A stretch of 64,000 bases of DNA from Desulfuromonadaceae bacterium (GCA_028681335.1 JAQUIT010000005.1:1-64000), one strand, 5' to 3'; counted from the stretch's first letter, positions 16,921 to 27,235 are shown. Numbers and translations are program-made. Notes: generated by a model from the letters alone, not told the origin.

Positions 16921-19103
16921 TTCGGTTCCCTGCCATCCAAAGCGGCCCGCAACGCAGCAATCAGCCTGTCAGGCATGACCGGCTTGGACAGGTATTCAAA
17001 CGTACCGGATATTTTTGCCTTTTGTTTCAACACGTCATCACTGTAACCGCTTAAAAACAGGCAGGGGAGTTCCGGGTACCGCTCACGCACAACGGACAAC
17101 GCTTCATAACCGTTCATGCGCGGCATGATCACATCCAGCAGCAGCAGATCAACCGTATCACCGTAATCTTCCATAAGGGACACTACCTCGGTGCCGTCCC
17201 TGGCCTCCAGCACCCGATAGCCGATATCCTGCAACAATTCAACGATCATGGGACGCACATCTTCGTTGTCTTCACCCACCAATATCGTTTCGCTACAGGG
17301 TTTTTCCTCTGTTGCCACCAAGGAGAAATCGGCATCGGAACAGCAGCGTTCACCCACGGCATACTCCGGAAACCAGATTGAAAAAGTCGTCCCGACTCCC
17401 GGCGTGCTGTTGACCTTGATGAAGCCACCATGTTGCTGCACGATGCCGAACAACATCGACAGTCCGAGGCCGGTCCCCTTGCCGACCTCCTTGGTGGTAA
17501 AAAACGGGTCAAAGATCCGCCCCATCTCATCCGGCGAAATACCGTGGCCGGTATCGGCAACCGAAAGCTGCACATAACTGCCGGCGGTGGCCCCGACCGG
17601 GACATCGACTTCATTGCCACTGATCCGGCGCCGCACAGTAGCGATTGTCAAACGACCGCCGCCAGGCATGGCGTCGCGAGAGTTGTTGTACAGATTGAGC
17701 ACGATTTGCTGCAGCTGTCCCTCGTCGGCATTCAGCATCAGATCCCCCGGATCAAGACGGAAGTCAATCTGGAAATTTTCGCCCGCCAGGCGACACAGCA
17801 TCTCCTTCATACCGCCAATAAAACTGTTCAGCTCAATTGGTCGCAGTGCCACAATCTGCTTGCGGCTGAAGGTCAACATGCTGTGCGTTAATGAAGCGGC
17901 TTTTTCCGAGGCGGTGATGATACGCTGGACGGCCATCAGGTTCGGCGAATCGTTCCCGAGGCGCTTTTCCAATATTCCGGCGTAGCCAAGAATGGCAGCC
18001 AGAATATTATTGAACTCATGGGCGATGCCGCCTGCCAACTGGCCAATCGAATCAAGCTTCTGGGCGTGGTGCAGCTGGCTTTTCAGCAGATCCCGATCAG
18101 CCTCCGCTTTTCTGAATTCGGTAACGTCGCGCACCGACTCGATCGCGCCGATAACGCTCCCATGCTGGTCAAACAGCGGCGACGCAGTGATCCAGAGTTC
18201 ACGCTCGCTGCCGTGGCTGGCAACCGGAACGCTCCCTTCGGCAATCAGCGTTTCACCTTTTTTTTCCACCTTGCGGTAGTACTGACGTGCGTCGTCGAGA
18301 TCGGCCCCGACAAGATCAATCAACAAGGGCCGCTTTATACCGTAAAAAGCCATTGAATACGCATAATCACCTTTGCCCAGCATCTCCTCTTCAGCAACGC
18401 CGCTCAGCGCTGCCATTGCTTTATTCCAGGCGATGACGCGATGTTCACCATCAATGACAAAGGTCGCATCCGGCAGGAAGTCGATGATCCCCGTGTGCAG
18501 CCTGGCCTGGGAGACCAATTCCTGTTCTTTTGCATTCAGGTTATTAATCGCATCGCAAAATGTGACCGCCTGGCGGTTGATCAACTCGCCGAGTTTTGCG
18601 ATCAGTTCAACCGGTGATGTTGTGCTGGCCCTGCTTCCAAGATCCCCACTCGCCAACTTCAGCAGCGTTTCATAATGCTCGCAGAGTCCAATGGCAACCT
18701 CATGGCTTTCATCAACCTGCTCCTTCATAAAACAGGCTATGCGGTTCAACGCCGGCTCCAGACCACAGAGCATGGAACCATCATCCGCAAGCGCTATCCT
18801 GACGTCAGGATCACCGAGCGACAAGCGTTCCAGCATTGTCCGAACAACCGTATATTCGTCATCCAGCGACGCCTGCCCGACAACCATTGCAGCACTGGCC
18901 TCTGTCAGGCGTGCGGCAATGGTGCTAAAGAGTGTGCGGTCCTCCTGTTGGTGCAGCAGGTCACAATCGAGGCAAAGCGAGCAGGCAAGCAGTGTATCGT
19001 CCGGAGGAGAACCACAGCAGCGGCCATCCAGAGGAACACCAGCCGGTTCCGGAAGGTCCTGAACAAGAACACAACGGCGATTTAATATATCAATTCCATT
19101 CAT
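16908..19103 (-). CDS. Hybrid sensor histidine kinase with cysteine-rich N-terminus (PAS-HisKA-HATPase-REC)
   Basis: A soluble 731-aa kinase. Residues 1-50 hold six cysteines (C11, C29, C30, C41, C44, C47, the last three as CxxCxxC), which could bind a metal or Fe-S cluster or react with thiols. A four-helix-like segment and a HAMP-like stretch (SGDLGSRASTTSPVELI) lead to a PAS domain (about 205-330). The phosphorylated histidine is H362 in GGIAHEFNNIL. The N and G boxes (NLYNNSRDAM, GTGLGLSM) are intact, and the C-terminal receiver has D657 in LLLLDVIMP. It lies 15 bp after a TusA-like gene and is the last gene of the signalling block. The output partner is unknown. Confidence 0.9.
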   Translation of the reverse strand: MNGIDILNRRCVLVQDLPEPAGVPLDGRCCGSPPDDTLLACSLCLDCDLLHQQEDRTLFSTIAARLTEASAAMVVGQASLDDEYTVVRTMLERLSLGDPDVRIALADDGSMLCGLEPALNRIACFMKEQVDESHEVAIGLCEHYETLLKLASGDLGSRASTTSPVELIAKLGELINRQAVTFCDAINNLNAKEQELVSQARLHTGIIDFLPDATFVIDGEHRVIAWNKAMAALSGVAEEEMLGKGDYAYSMAFYGIKRPLLIDLVGADLDDARQYYRKVEKKGETLIAEGSVPVASHGSERELWITASPLFDQHGSVIGAIESVRDVTEFRKAEADRDLLKSQLHHAQKLDSIGQLAGGIAHEFNNILAAILGYAGILEKRLGNDSPNLMAVQRIITASEKAASLTHSMLTFSRKQIVALRPIELNSFIGGMKEMLCRLAGENFQIDFRLDPGDLMLNADEGQLQQIVLNLYNNSRDAMPGGGRLTIATVRRRISGNEVDVPVGATAGSYVQLSVADTGHGISPDEMGRIFDPFFTTKEVGKGTGLGLSMLFGIVQQHGGFIKVNSTPGVGTTFSIWFPEYAVGERCCSDADFSLVATEEKPCSETILVGEDNEDVRPMIVELLQDIGYRVLEARDGTEVVSLMEDYGDTVDLLLLDVIMPRMNGYEALSVVRERYPELPCLFLSGYSDDVLKQKAKISGTFEYLSKPVMPDRLIAALRAALDGREPNHLP

Positions 19104-19118
19104 ACGTTATCCAAGGCA

Positions 19119-19355
19119 TTAAAACCGGATCAGGGCACGCTTACGGTCATTGCCATCATCATGCATCATCAGTAGCGTCTTCTTCAGACGGGCACACCAG
19201 ACAACGATATCCTTTTCAAAAGTCGGACAGTCGCCGACAATTTCCAGAACTTCTCCCGGCTTCATCTCGACAGAAACAACCGAGAGCTTCAGAACCGGTT
19301 TCGGGCATTTAAGCCCGGTAGCATCCAGCAGCCGCTGGGGTTGGGGAAGCGTCAT
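19119..19355 (-). CDS. TusA/SirA-family sulfur carrier protein, 78 aa
   Basis: A small two-layer alpha/beta protein that carries persulfide sulfur. The active-site signature is LDATGLKCPKPVLK (C17 in CPxP). Two further cysteines (DCPTFEKDIVVWC) mark a subtype with a second conserved motif. Its start overlaps the stop of the upstream hybrid kinase by 4 bp, and a second hybrid kinase begins 15 bp downstream, so all three are likely co-translated. That setting is unusual. TusA-type proteins normally act in tRNA thiolation or sulfur oxidation, and here a sensing or redox-relay role is plausible but inferred. Confidence 0.87.
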   Translation of the reverse strand: MTLPQPQRLLDATGLKCPKPVLKLSVVSVEMKPGEVLEIVGDCPTFEKDIVVWCARLKKTLLMMHDDGNDRKRALIRF

Positions 19356-21691
19356 AGGTCCGTTCTCCTCTCACTCTCTTGTGCTCTGCAGAGGAACTGT
19401 CCTTCCTGATGCAGCAGTTCTTTGACCTTGTCCATCAACGCATCAACCGTAAAGGGTTTCTGCAGAAAATGGGCTCCCTCCACTAATTCACCGTCGACAA
19501 CGATGACATTGTTTGTATAGCCCGACATATACAACACCTTGTCTATCTCAGGATACTCGGCGGCAATCCGCTCAAAGAGCTGTTGACCGTTCATACCCGG
19601 CATTACAACATCGGTGATCACCAGATCAACCTTCTCCGGGATCTCCTTGAGCAGTTCCAGGGCGAGCTGCGGATGACCAGAGCTGTAGACGGTATAGCCG
19701 AACCCCTCCAGCAGGTCACTCGTCATAACCCGAACCATATCATTATCCTCAACCAGCAGAATTACCGCGGAACCTGAATAATCCAGAGAGACGGTCTCCT
19801 TCTCCGGAACAACGCCACCAGGGTTTTCATCACAGACAGGGATGTAAACCTTGATGGTTGTCCCGTATCCAAGAGTACTGACAGCGGTAATATAACCGTT
19901 ATGCTGTTTAACGATGCCATACACGTTTGCCAGGCCGAGGCCGGTACCCTGACCGGTATCCTTGGTGGTGAAAAAAGGCTGGAAAATCTGCGCCACGGTT
20001 TCACCACTCATACCACAGCCACTATCGGCACACGCCAGCAGCGCGAAACGCCCTGCATTCATACCGGGGTGGCGGCGGGCAAACTCGTCATCAATCAGGA
20101 CATGGCCGGTTTCGATTGAAATAGTGCCGTTGTCAGCGATGGCATCCTGAGCATTCAGCAGCAGATTCAGAAGCACCTGCTCCATCTTGGAAGTGTCGGC
20201 ACGGACGACAACCGGCTGACCGGCAAGCTGCAGGGTAAGGTTGATGTTTTCGCGCAGCGTCCGGCGTACGATCGAGTGGAATGACATGATGGTGGTGTTG
20301 AGGTCCACCACCTGCATATGCATGACCTGCTTGCGGCCAAAACTGAGCAACTGCTGCGTCAGGTCACGGGCTTTACCTGATGCCTTGATGATGCCCTCAA
20401 GCTGCAAACGCATCTTTTCGTTATCAGGCAGCGAACGCTTGAGCATATCAGAGTAGATCAGAATCGGCGTCAGCAGATTATTGAAATCGTGAGCAATGCC
20501 ACCCGACAGATGCCCGATGGCTTCCATCTTCTGCGCCTGGCTCAACAGATGCTCCAGCTCCACACGCTCCGCCTCACCTTTACTCCGCTCGATAGCAATA
20601 CCGGCAAAAACCGACGCCTGCTGAATCAGGGATATTTTATCCACTGCCGGCGTTGCCGGAGTCCGATGATAGATGGCAAAGGTGCCAAGTAGCAGACCGG
20701 ATGACGAAATAATCGGTTCCGACCAGCAGGAGCGTAGTCCGGCTTCCCGCGCCGGCGCAAAACCTTTCCAGAAGGGATGGCTGTCAATGTCTTCCACAAT
20801 CACCCGTTCGCGCCGGTAGGCTGCGGTACCGCACGACCCGATCCCTTCGCCGATTTTTATACGGTCAGTTGCCCTGTTGTAAAAATCGGGCAGACTGGGG
20901 GCCGCACCATTCAGCAGATACTGCCCATCATCGCTCGCCAGCAGGACGGAGCAAATTACGCCGGGGCTTTCCTTTTCAATCGAAAGCACAATAAACGCAA
21001 GCTGCTCCGCAAGCGGCTCACGACCGGCAATCCGCTCAAGTATCCCGGAGCGCAACATCTCGCGCTGCTCGGCTTTTTTCAGAGCATTAATGTTTTTCAC
21101 CATATAGATCGCATTGACAATGCGGCCCTGTGCGTCAAAAACCGGGTCTACGGAGACTTCATACCAGATACCGTTAAGCTCAAATTGAGCAGAGGAGCGC
21201 TTTCCTGTCTTCTCCATAATCTCAAAGGGGCAGTCAGTACGCGGCACTGTTTTGCCATAGGTCGCCTGGCAGCAGTGCAATCCGACGACATCCTTCAACG
21301 ACCGGCCAAAGATGTTCTGCGAAGCCCGGTTGCCGCGGATAATAAATCTGTTCATATCCAGCAGCCATACGGAATCCTCGACAGAGTCGAACATATGCTG
21401 CCACTCCATGGCTGAAGATTTAAGCTGCTCACCAAGGAGCTCGAAAGCTTTTTGCCGCTTCTCCAGTATCGAATTAGCCTGCTTGAGTTTGAGTGTCTGC
21501 TGCAGAAAAAAATAGCAGAGGAGACCGAGCGCCACAATCAGCAGGCTGCCGGCAGTACGTTCCATGTGACTGAGAACAAGCTGTCGTTCGCGGAAACCGT
21601 ACCGGTAGAACAGCCAGACAAACACCGCAACAAGAGCCATGGCAGCAACAACAGAGCTGCGTCGTATGTGGCGGTAAAAATCAGCTGACAT
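19352..21691 (-). CDS. Membrane hybrid sensor histidine kinase (2 TM, PAS, GAF, HisKA, HATPase, REC)
   Basis: A 779-aa kinase anchored by two helices (about residues 12-30 and 48-66). It then has a PAS domain (95-205) with a cysteine motif HCCQATYGKTVPRTDCP (C140, C141, C154), a GAF domain (220-370), the dimerisation histidine H401 in GGIAHDFNNLLTP, an ATPase domain with GQGTGLGLANV, and a C-terminal receiver with VITDVVMPGMNG. ATG 21691 follows a GGGGGTG stretch by three bases. A further in-frame ATG lies at 21709. It is coupled to the TusA-like gene by a 4-bp overlap. The stimulus is unknown, but the cysteine motif suggests metal or redox input. Confidence 0.9.
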   Translation of the reverse strand: MSADFYRHIRRSSVVAAMALVAVFVWLFYRYGFRERQLVLSHMERTAGSLLIVALGLLCYFFLQQTLKLKQANSILEKRQKAFELLGEQLKSSAMEWQHMFDSVEDSVWLLDMNRFIIRGNRASQNIFGRSLKDVVGLHCCQATYGKTVPRTDCPFEIMEKTGKRSSAQFELNGIWYEVSVDPVFDAQGRIVNAIYMVKNINALKKAEQREMLRSGILERIAGREPLAEQLAFIVLSIEKESPGVICSVLLASDDGQYLLNGAAPSLPDFYNRATDRIKIGEGIGSCGTAAYRRERVIVEDIDSHPFWKGFAPAREAGLRSCWSEPIISSSGLLLGTFAIYHRTPATPAVDKISLIQQASVFAGIAIERSKGEAERVELEHLLSQAQKMEAIGHLSGGIAHDFNNLLTPILIYSDMLKRSLPDNEKMRLQLEGIIKASGKARDLTQQLLSFGRKQVMHMQVVDLNTTIMSFHSIVRRTLRENINLTLQLAGQPVVVRADTSKMEQVLLNLLLNAQDAIADNGTISIETGHVLIDDEFARRHPGMNAGRFALLACADSGCGMSGETVAQIFQPFFTTKDTGQGTGLGLANVYGIVKQHNGYITAVSTLGYGTTIKVYIPVCDENPGGVVPEKETVSLDYSGSAVILLVEDNDMVRVMTSDLLEGFGYTVYSSGHPQLALELLKEIPEKVDLVITDVVMPGMNGQQLFERIAAEYPEIDKVLYMSGYTNNVIVVDGELVEGAHFLQKPFTVDALMDKVKELLHQEGQFLCRAQESERRTDL

Positions 21692-21791
21692 CAGGCACCC
21701 CCATGACAATCAACAAAATTAAAACAGTGTTTACAAATAACACGTCAAAACGGCAAAAGAAACAGCAGAAAAGGTGTTTTCAAGCATTTAT

Positions 21792-23900
21792 TCAGCGCTC
21801 CTGACAAAATGTGAGGAATTGATCCGGCCGTAACGGGCGGCTAAAATAAAACCCCTGAATAATAGCGCATTCGCGCTCAGCCAGGTAACGCAACTGTTCC
21901 TCCGTCTCAACCCCCTCCGCAACAAGAGTCATGCCCAACCCATGCCCCATGGCAATGATCGTGCTGACAACGGCAGCATCGTTTTTGGTGGTCAGCATCC
22001 GCTGCACGAACGACATGTCTATTTTCAGCTCATTGATCGGCAGACGCCCCAGGTACTCAAGTGAGGAATAGCCGGTGCCGAAATCATCCAGCGAAAGAAT
22101 AACGCCAAGGGCAGAGAGTGCCGTCATTTTTTCAAGGGTACGGGCGCTGTCGACCATGACCATACTTTCGGTAAGTTCGAGACAGAGACAGTGCGGGTTA
22201 AGCCCGGTCGACTCCAACACCCCCTTGACGGTGACATCAAGGTCACTGCGCATGAACTGCAGGGCCGATATATTTACCGACATGTGCAGCTGCGACAAAC
22301 CGAGCTTGTGCCATGCTGCAGCCTGTGAACAGGCCTGCCACAGCACCCATTCGCCAACCGCCACAATCATGCCGCTCTCCTCCAGAATCGGAATAAATAT
22401 GGCTGGCGAAACCGGCGCTTCACCGGCAGGAGTCCAGCGCAGCAAAGCCTCCGCACCGACCACAGCACCAGTGACATGATCTATCTGCGGCTGGTAATCA
22501 AGGGTAAACTCACCGCGATCCAGAGCTTTATGAAGCTTTGCCTCCAGAGCAAAGCGTTCCTCCTGCTGACTGTTCAGCTCGCGGGTGTAGAAGCATATGG
22601 CGTTCTTTCCCATTTTTTTTGCATGATACATGGCCGCTTCACCGTTTTTCAGCAGACTCTCCACGCATTCGCCATCTTCCGGGTAGACGACCACGCCGAT
22701 GCTGGCAGTAGCCATTATTTCCGTCCCCCTGACGATAAAGACATCGTTCATAGCTCGACGGATCAGCTCAGCCCTCTGCCGCGCCTCATCAGGTTCAGTC
22801 ACTAACGGCGGGATTACCGTAAACTCATCCCCGACAAAACGCGACACGACACAGTTGTGTCCACAGACCGATTCAAGACGTCTGGCGATCTCTTTGATCA
22901 GAATATCACCGAATTTATGGCCAAAGATGTCATTCACACACTTGAGGTTATCAATATCCAGCACCATCAGCATCAGGTACTGGCTTTCACGGTTGATCAG
23001 GCCAAGCTGCAATTCCAGATGTTTCTGGAAATAGTAGCGATTGGGAAGACCGGTCAAAGCGTCGAAATTGGCCTGATAATACAGCTGCTCCTCGTGCTGT
23101 TTACGGCCGCTGATATCCTCCTTGATGGCAACATAACTGGTGATCGTGCCGGACTCATCCTTGATCGGAGCGATACTTGACAGTTCCCAATAGCGCCGAC
23201 CGTCCTTGGCGCTGTTGCAGATCTCTCCACGCCACTCCCTGCCGGAACTGATCGTTTCCCACAAATCAACGTAATAACTGTCCGGCTGCTTGCCGGAATT
23301 GAGAATACTCGGGTTCCGGCCAATCGCTTCTTCACGGCTATAGCCGGATACCGCAGTAAATTTGGGATTAACGTACTCTATGACCCCGTTGGCATCAGTA
23401 ATAACGACACTGTTGGCACTCTGTTCAACGGCCGTACTCAGCTTGCGCAGCTCAACGGTCCGCTCCTTGATCAGTAGTTCCAGGTTTTCATGGTAGTTCC
23501 GGTTTTCCCGCACCAACAGCGATCTCTCAAGACAGCGGGCGACAACCAGCTCAAGCTCAACCAGGTCGGCAAGCGGCTTGGGCAGATAATCCCAGGCACC
23601 GCGCCGCAAGGCCTCCAGCGCATCCGAGAGTACACCGGTGCCGGACAGGACAATTATGGGCAGGTTATCGTCCAACAGCCTGACAGCGTCAACAACCTCC
23701 AACCCGTCAACATTCGGCATACGCAGGTCTGTGATAACAACATCCGGGCCATAGACACGTATTTTTTCGAGCCCATCACGACCGTCGCAAGCCTGAAGCA
23801 CGGTAAAGCCGCAGTCTTCAAAAAAAGCCGCCACGCTGCTGCGAAGCGACTCTTCGTCGTCAATGGTGAGCAACACCAGGTTATCAGCCGGCGATGCCAT
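21792..23900 (-). CDS. Response regulator with PAS, GGDEF and EAL domains
   Basis: A 702-aa cyclic-di-GMP enzyme under receiver control. The receiver (1-125) has D14, D15, phosphorylated D58 and K108. PAS spans about 150-270. The GGDEF domain (285-445) has FVGDEF at 355-360, so the first glycine of the signature is valine and cyclase activity is doubtful. The EAL domain (455-700) keeps EALLRW (484-486), NISALQF, ELTES, DDFGTGYSS and AEGVET, so phosphodiesterase activity is likely. It starts where the lone receiver gene stops (1-base overlap) and probably receives phosphate from the kinase two genes upstream. Confidence 0.92.
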   Translation of the reverse strand: MASPADNLVLLTIDDEESLRSSVAAFFEDCGFTVLQACDGRDGLEKIRVYGPDVVITDLRMPNVDGLEVVDAVRLLDDNLPIIVLSGTGVLSDALEALRRGAWDYLPKPLADLVELELVVARCLERSLLVRENRNYHENLELLIKERTVELRKLSTAVEQSANSVVITDANGVIEYVNPKFTAVSGYSREEAIGRNPSILNSGKQPDSYYVDLWETISSGREWRGEICNSAKDGRRYWELSSIAPIKDESGTITSYVAIKEDISGRKQHEEQLYYQANFDALTGLPNRYYFQKHLELQLGLINRESQYLMLMVLDIDNLKCVNDIFGHKFGDILIKEIARRLESVCGHNCVVSRFVGDEFTVIPPLVTEPDEARQRAELIRRAMNDVFIVRGTEIMATASIGVVVYPEDGECVESLLKNGEAAMYHAKKMGKNAICFYTRELNSQQEERFALEAKLHKALDRGEFTLDYQPQIDHVTGAVVGAEALLRWTPAGEAPVSPAIFIPILEESGMIVAVGEWVLWQACSQAAAWHKLGLSQLHMSVNISALQFMRSDLDVTVKGVLESTGLNPHCLCLELTESMVMVDSARTLEKMTALSALGVILSLDDFGTGYSSLEYLGRLPINELKIDMSFVQRMLTTKNDAAVVSTIIAMGHGLGMTLVAEGVETEEQLRYLAERECAIIQGFYFSRPLRPDQFLTFCQER

Positions 23901-24289
23901 TATAGTGGTCCCCCTGCTGCAGCACTGTTCCTGACTTTACTTACCAGCCTGGCAAGGTCATGGATCGGCTTCAACAGCACGTCTTCATCCGTCATACCAA
24001 TGGCGTAAAGCTTATCGGACAGAGAATAAATCATCCCGGTATGCAGCAGAAAACCTGTGGTCGGGTTGAGCGCATGGGCCTTGACAATAAACTCCTCACC
24101 GCTCATGCCGGTGAGGCGCAAATCAGAAATGCAAACCGCCGGACGGAGAGAAAGCATCATCTCCAGGCCAACTTCACCGCTGGCAGCAACATGTACGCTG
24201 AAGCCTTCATCCTCCAGGTATGCAGTCACGCATTCACGGATCATTTCATCATCATCCACCAACAACACCGCAATATCACAATTTTCCAT
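23900..24289 (-). CDS. Single-domain response regulator (CheY-like)
   Basis: A stand-alone receiver of 129 aa with an acidic pocket at D12-D14, phosphorylated D56 in PAVCISDLRLTGMSG, and a conserved lysine in VLLKPI. There is no output domain. It lies between a PAS kinase gene (14-bp overlap) and a receiver-GGDEF-EAL gene (1-bp overlap), so it may act as an intermediate or phosphate sink in the same pathway. Switch residue T79 or T84 lies in a variable segment (GFLLHTGMIYS). Confidence 0.88.
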   Translation of the reverse strand: MENCDIAVLLVDDDEMIRECVTAYLEDEGFSVHVAASGEVGLEMMLSLRPAVCISDLRLTGMSGEEFIVKAHALNPTTGFLLHTGMIYSLSDKLYAIGMTDEDVLLKPIHDLARLVSKVRNSAAAGGPL

Positions 24290-25478
24290 TACGCTCTCCC
24301 TGCGGCGGGAGCTTCACCGTGAAACAACTCCCGACACCAGGCCTGGATCGAACCTCTATCACACCACGGTGTCCCTTGGTAACGATTGCATAGGCCACCG
24401 ACAGGCCCAAACCGGTACCAACACCTACTTCCTTGGTCGTAAAAAACGGTTCAAAAACCCGCAACCGGGTAGCTTCGTCCATACCCGGGCCATTATCCTC
24501 AACCTCTATAGCAACCATTCCGTCCAAAAGCCTCGTCCTGACGGTAATTATGGGCTGCCGCTCCAGCGCTGTAGTTGCTATAGCCTGAGCGGCATTTTTA
24601 AGAATATTCATCAGCACCTGTTCCAACTCCGCCACAACTATCTGCACCGGGGGAAGATCAGTGGCATACTCGCGCTGCAACACAATCCGCGAGTAATTGT
24701 ATTTTTTCTTCATGTCATAATCAGTTCCGGCCAGCTCCAACACTCTGTCAAGCAGTGCGGGAAGATCGACCTTCTCGGCGCCCGCGTCACTGCGGCGACT
24801 GAATTTAAGCATATTCGAAATGATGTCCGAGGCTCTCATTCCGGCGCTGCGAATGTGACCAATGAAATCAAAGACGCCCCGCCTTTGCAGATACGCATGC
24901 ACCAACGCCAGGTCAACGCCGACTTCGGCGGCAGCTTTAAGATTGGCAGGGATATCAGCCGACACACGCCGTTCAATATTCTGGGCGTGTTGCAGGATCG
25001 CCCCCAGCGGGTTATTGATTTCATGCGCCATACCGGCGGCCAGCCCACTAACCATGATCATTTTCTCGGTCTGGGCCATAACCTCCTCGATACGGAGCTG
25101 CTCGGTAACATCGTGGGCGATGCCGATCAGCGTCACCACACCATCACCATCGACATACGGCGCACCGCGCACGGCGTGCCAGCGCCAACTACCACCGACA
25201 TGTTGAACGCGGGCGGTGACCTCCTGTGCGGAACCGCTCCGGATAGCTGCCAGCATCGATGATTCACAGCGCGAGATATCTTCCTGATGCACAAATTCAC
25301 GCAGGCTGTGCCCCACAACATCACCCAGATCATGTCCGAGCACTGTCTTCCAGGCACTTGACACAAAGGTAAAAGAGCCCTCCGTATCCATCTGGAACAT
25401 GATATCGCAGGAGTTTTCCACCAACATGCGATAATTTGGTTCACTTTTACAACAGATGTCTATCGATTTAGACAGCAT
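24276..25478 (-). CDS. PAS-domain sensor histidine kinase
   Basis: A soluble 400-aa kinase. A PAS domain (about residues 12-130, [19 protein letters not shown]) is followed by an H box [14 protein letters not shown] box [13 protein letters not shown], and G boxes [15 protein letters not shown] and [12 protein letters not shown]. It has no transmembrane segment and no receiver. ATG 25478 follows AAGGGG by eight bases. It overlaps the downstream receiver gene by 14 bp and begins 46 bp after the chemoreceptor stop, so it probably belongs to the chemoreceptor transcript. Confidence 0.9.
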   Translation of the reverse strand: MLSKSIDICCKSEPNYRMLVENSCDIMFQMDTEGSFTFVSSAWKTVLGHDLGDVVGHSLREFVHQEDISRCESSMLAAIRSGSAQEVTARVQHVGGSWRWHAVRGAPYVDGDGVVTLIGIAHDVTEQLRIEEVMAQTEKMIMVSGLAAGMAHEINNPLGAILQHAQNIERRVSADIPANLKAAAEVGVDLALVHAYLQRRGVFDFIGHIRSAGMRASDIISNMLKFSRRSDAGAEKVDLPALLDRVLELAGTDYDMKKKYNYSRIVLQREYATDLPPVQIVVAELEQVLMNILKNAAQAIATTALERQPIITVRTRLLDGMVAIEVEDNGPGMDEATRLRVFEPFFTTKEVGVGTGLGLSVAYAIVTKGHRGVIEVRSRPGVGSCFTVKLPPQGERNGKL

Positions 25479-25523
25479 ATGCAATGCCCCTTTGGCACCG
25501 GCTCATTCCAGAGTACAGCACGG

Positions 25524-27167
25524 CTACAGCCTGAACTGCCCGACAAGATCCTTCAGTTCCTCTGCCTGGCGGGAAACATCATTGGCGGCAACGGCGGTTT
25601 CGTGCAGCGCATGGTCATTCTGCTGCGCCAGATCGTTGAGATTCATGACGTTGCTGCTGATCTCCCGGGTAGTTGCGGTCTGTTCTTCTGCAGCGGTAGC
25701 GATCTGACTGATCTGTTCTGTTACGTTATTGATGATATCAAGGATCTCCTGCAGCGAACGGCCGGATTCTGAGGCATGGCTGGTCCCCTGTTCAACCTGG
25801 GTAACGCTCTGTTCCATGGAAGTGACCGCATCTTTGGTCTCTTTCTGGATAGCCTTGATCATCTCGCCGATCTCTTTGGTGGCGCGGGTGGTGCGTTCAG
25901 CGAGGGCACGGACTTCGTCGGCGACTACGGCAAAACCGCGGCCCTGCTCACCGGCTCTGGCCGCTTCGATAGCGGCATTAAGGGCCAGCAGATTGGTCTG
26001 GTCGGCGATATCCTCAATGGTGCCGATAATCGCGCCGATCTGTTCGGAGCGAACCCCGAGGGCGTCGACGGTGGCGGCGGCATTTTGCACCCGCTCGGCA
26101 ATACTGTTCATGACGGCGATAGACTGACCGACAACGGCCGCACCCTCGGTGGCTTTCTGGGTGGCGCCGCCGGCGTTGGTAGCAGCCTGATGGCAGTTAT
26201 TGGCAATATCACCCGAAGTAGCCGACATCTCTTCACCGGCGGTTGCCAGCGAAGTGGATTGCGAAGATAGCTGGGCGATGCTTTCAGTCATCTGCTTTGT
26301 CGTCTGCTGCAGTTCCAGTGAAGATGACGCGAGTTGCAGTGAGCTGCCGGCCACCTGGTTGATGATGCCGTGCAGTTTGCCGATGAAGGTATTGAACCAT
26401 TCGCTCAGTTCGCCGATCTCGTTCTTTCCGAGAATAGGCAGACGGCGGGTAAGATCCCCCTCACCCTGGGCAATATCCCTGATCGTATCGACCACCGCCT
26501 TGATCGGACCGGTTACCGTACGCGACACCAGCCAGGCGAGCATGATACTGAGCGCCAGAATACCAAGCAGAGCGCCACCGATGCCGATCTGGATCTTGCG
26601 GACATCGGCGGTAACATCATCAACGTAGATGCCGGTCCCAACCACCCATCCCCAGGGCTGATACAGCTCAACGTAGGACAACTTGGGCACCGGCTGGGTA
26701 CTGCCGGGCCTTGACCAGGCGTAATCAACAAAACCTTTGCCCGCGTCCCGACAGACCTTGGCCATCTCCACAAAAAGCGCCTTGCCGTTCGGGTCCTTGT
26801 TCTCGCTTAAGTCCGTGCCGTTCAGCTCCGGCTTGATCGGATGCATGATCATTTTCGGGCCAAGATCGTTGATCCAGAGGTAATTGGCTCCATCATAGCG
26901 TATCGCAGAGATCCGCTCGGCAGCCTGTTTCTGAGCGTCCTCCTTTGTGAGGACTCCGGCATCAACCTGTTTCTGATAGGAAGCCATCAGGCTGGTCGCT
27001 TCCTGGACCAGATAGCTGACCGTCGCCTGTTTTTCTTCCACGATCAATCCGCGGATAAACGGCACCAGCGCAAACATGGTCGCCACGACCAACACCAGCC
27101 AGGTCAGCCCGGACAGACTCATTATCTTCGCAAAAATGCTCCAGTCTTTGTACGCCTTAAATTTCAT
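25524..27167 (-). CDS. Methyl-accepting chemotaxis protein with single Cache domain
   Basis: A transmembrane chemoreceptor of 547 aa. Helix 1 ([18 protein letters not shown]) leads to an outer single-Cache (sCache_2) domain with [26 protein letters not shown] and [17 protein letters not shown], which in relatives binds small organic acids. Helix 2 (around 195-213) is followed by a HAMP domain and a long coiled coil whose hairpin tip reads [29 protein letters not shown] (tip near residues 390-420, given here in part only). No C-terminal pentapeptide for CheR docking is seen (it ends QFRL). It probably starts the signalling operon and is preceded by a sigma-54 promoter. Confidence 0.92.
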   Translation of the reverse strand: MKFKAYKDWSIFAKIMSLSGLTWLVLVVATMFALVPFIRGLIVEEKQATVSYLVQEATSLMASYQKQVDAGVLTKEDAQKQAAERISAIRYDGANYLWINDLGPKMIMHPIKPELNGTDLSENKDPNGKALFVEMAKVCRDAGKGFVDYAWSRPGSTQPVPKLSYVELYQPWGWVVGTGIYVDDVTADVRKIQIGIGGALLGILALSIMLAWLVSRTVTGPIKAVVDTIRDIAQGEGDLTRRLPILGKNEIGELSEWFNTFIGKLHGIINQVAGSSLQLASSSLELQQTTKQMTESIAQLSSQSTSLATAGEEMSATSGDIANNCHQAATNAGGATQKATEGAAVVGQSIAVMNSIAERVQNAAATVDALGVRSEQIGAIIGTIEDIADQTNLLALNAAIEAARAGEQGRGFAVVADEVRALAERTTRATKEIGEMIKAIQKETKDAVTSMEQSVTQVEQGTSHASESGRSLQEILDIINNVTEQISQIATAAEEQTATTREISSNVMNLNDLAQQNDHALHETAVAANDVSRQAEELKDLVGQFRL

Positions 27168-27235
27168 AATCCCCCCTCGAGATCAAACCATCACACTCTT
27201 CGTGTGCTTAGCCATTTGATGTATGCCATTGAGAG

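Noticed and set aside
24057..25262. Plus-strand frame of 401 codons
   Set aside because: It is antisense to the PAS kinase, rich in histidine and arginine as expected for a shadow, with no motif.
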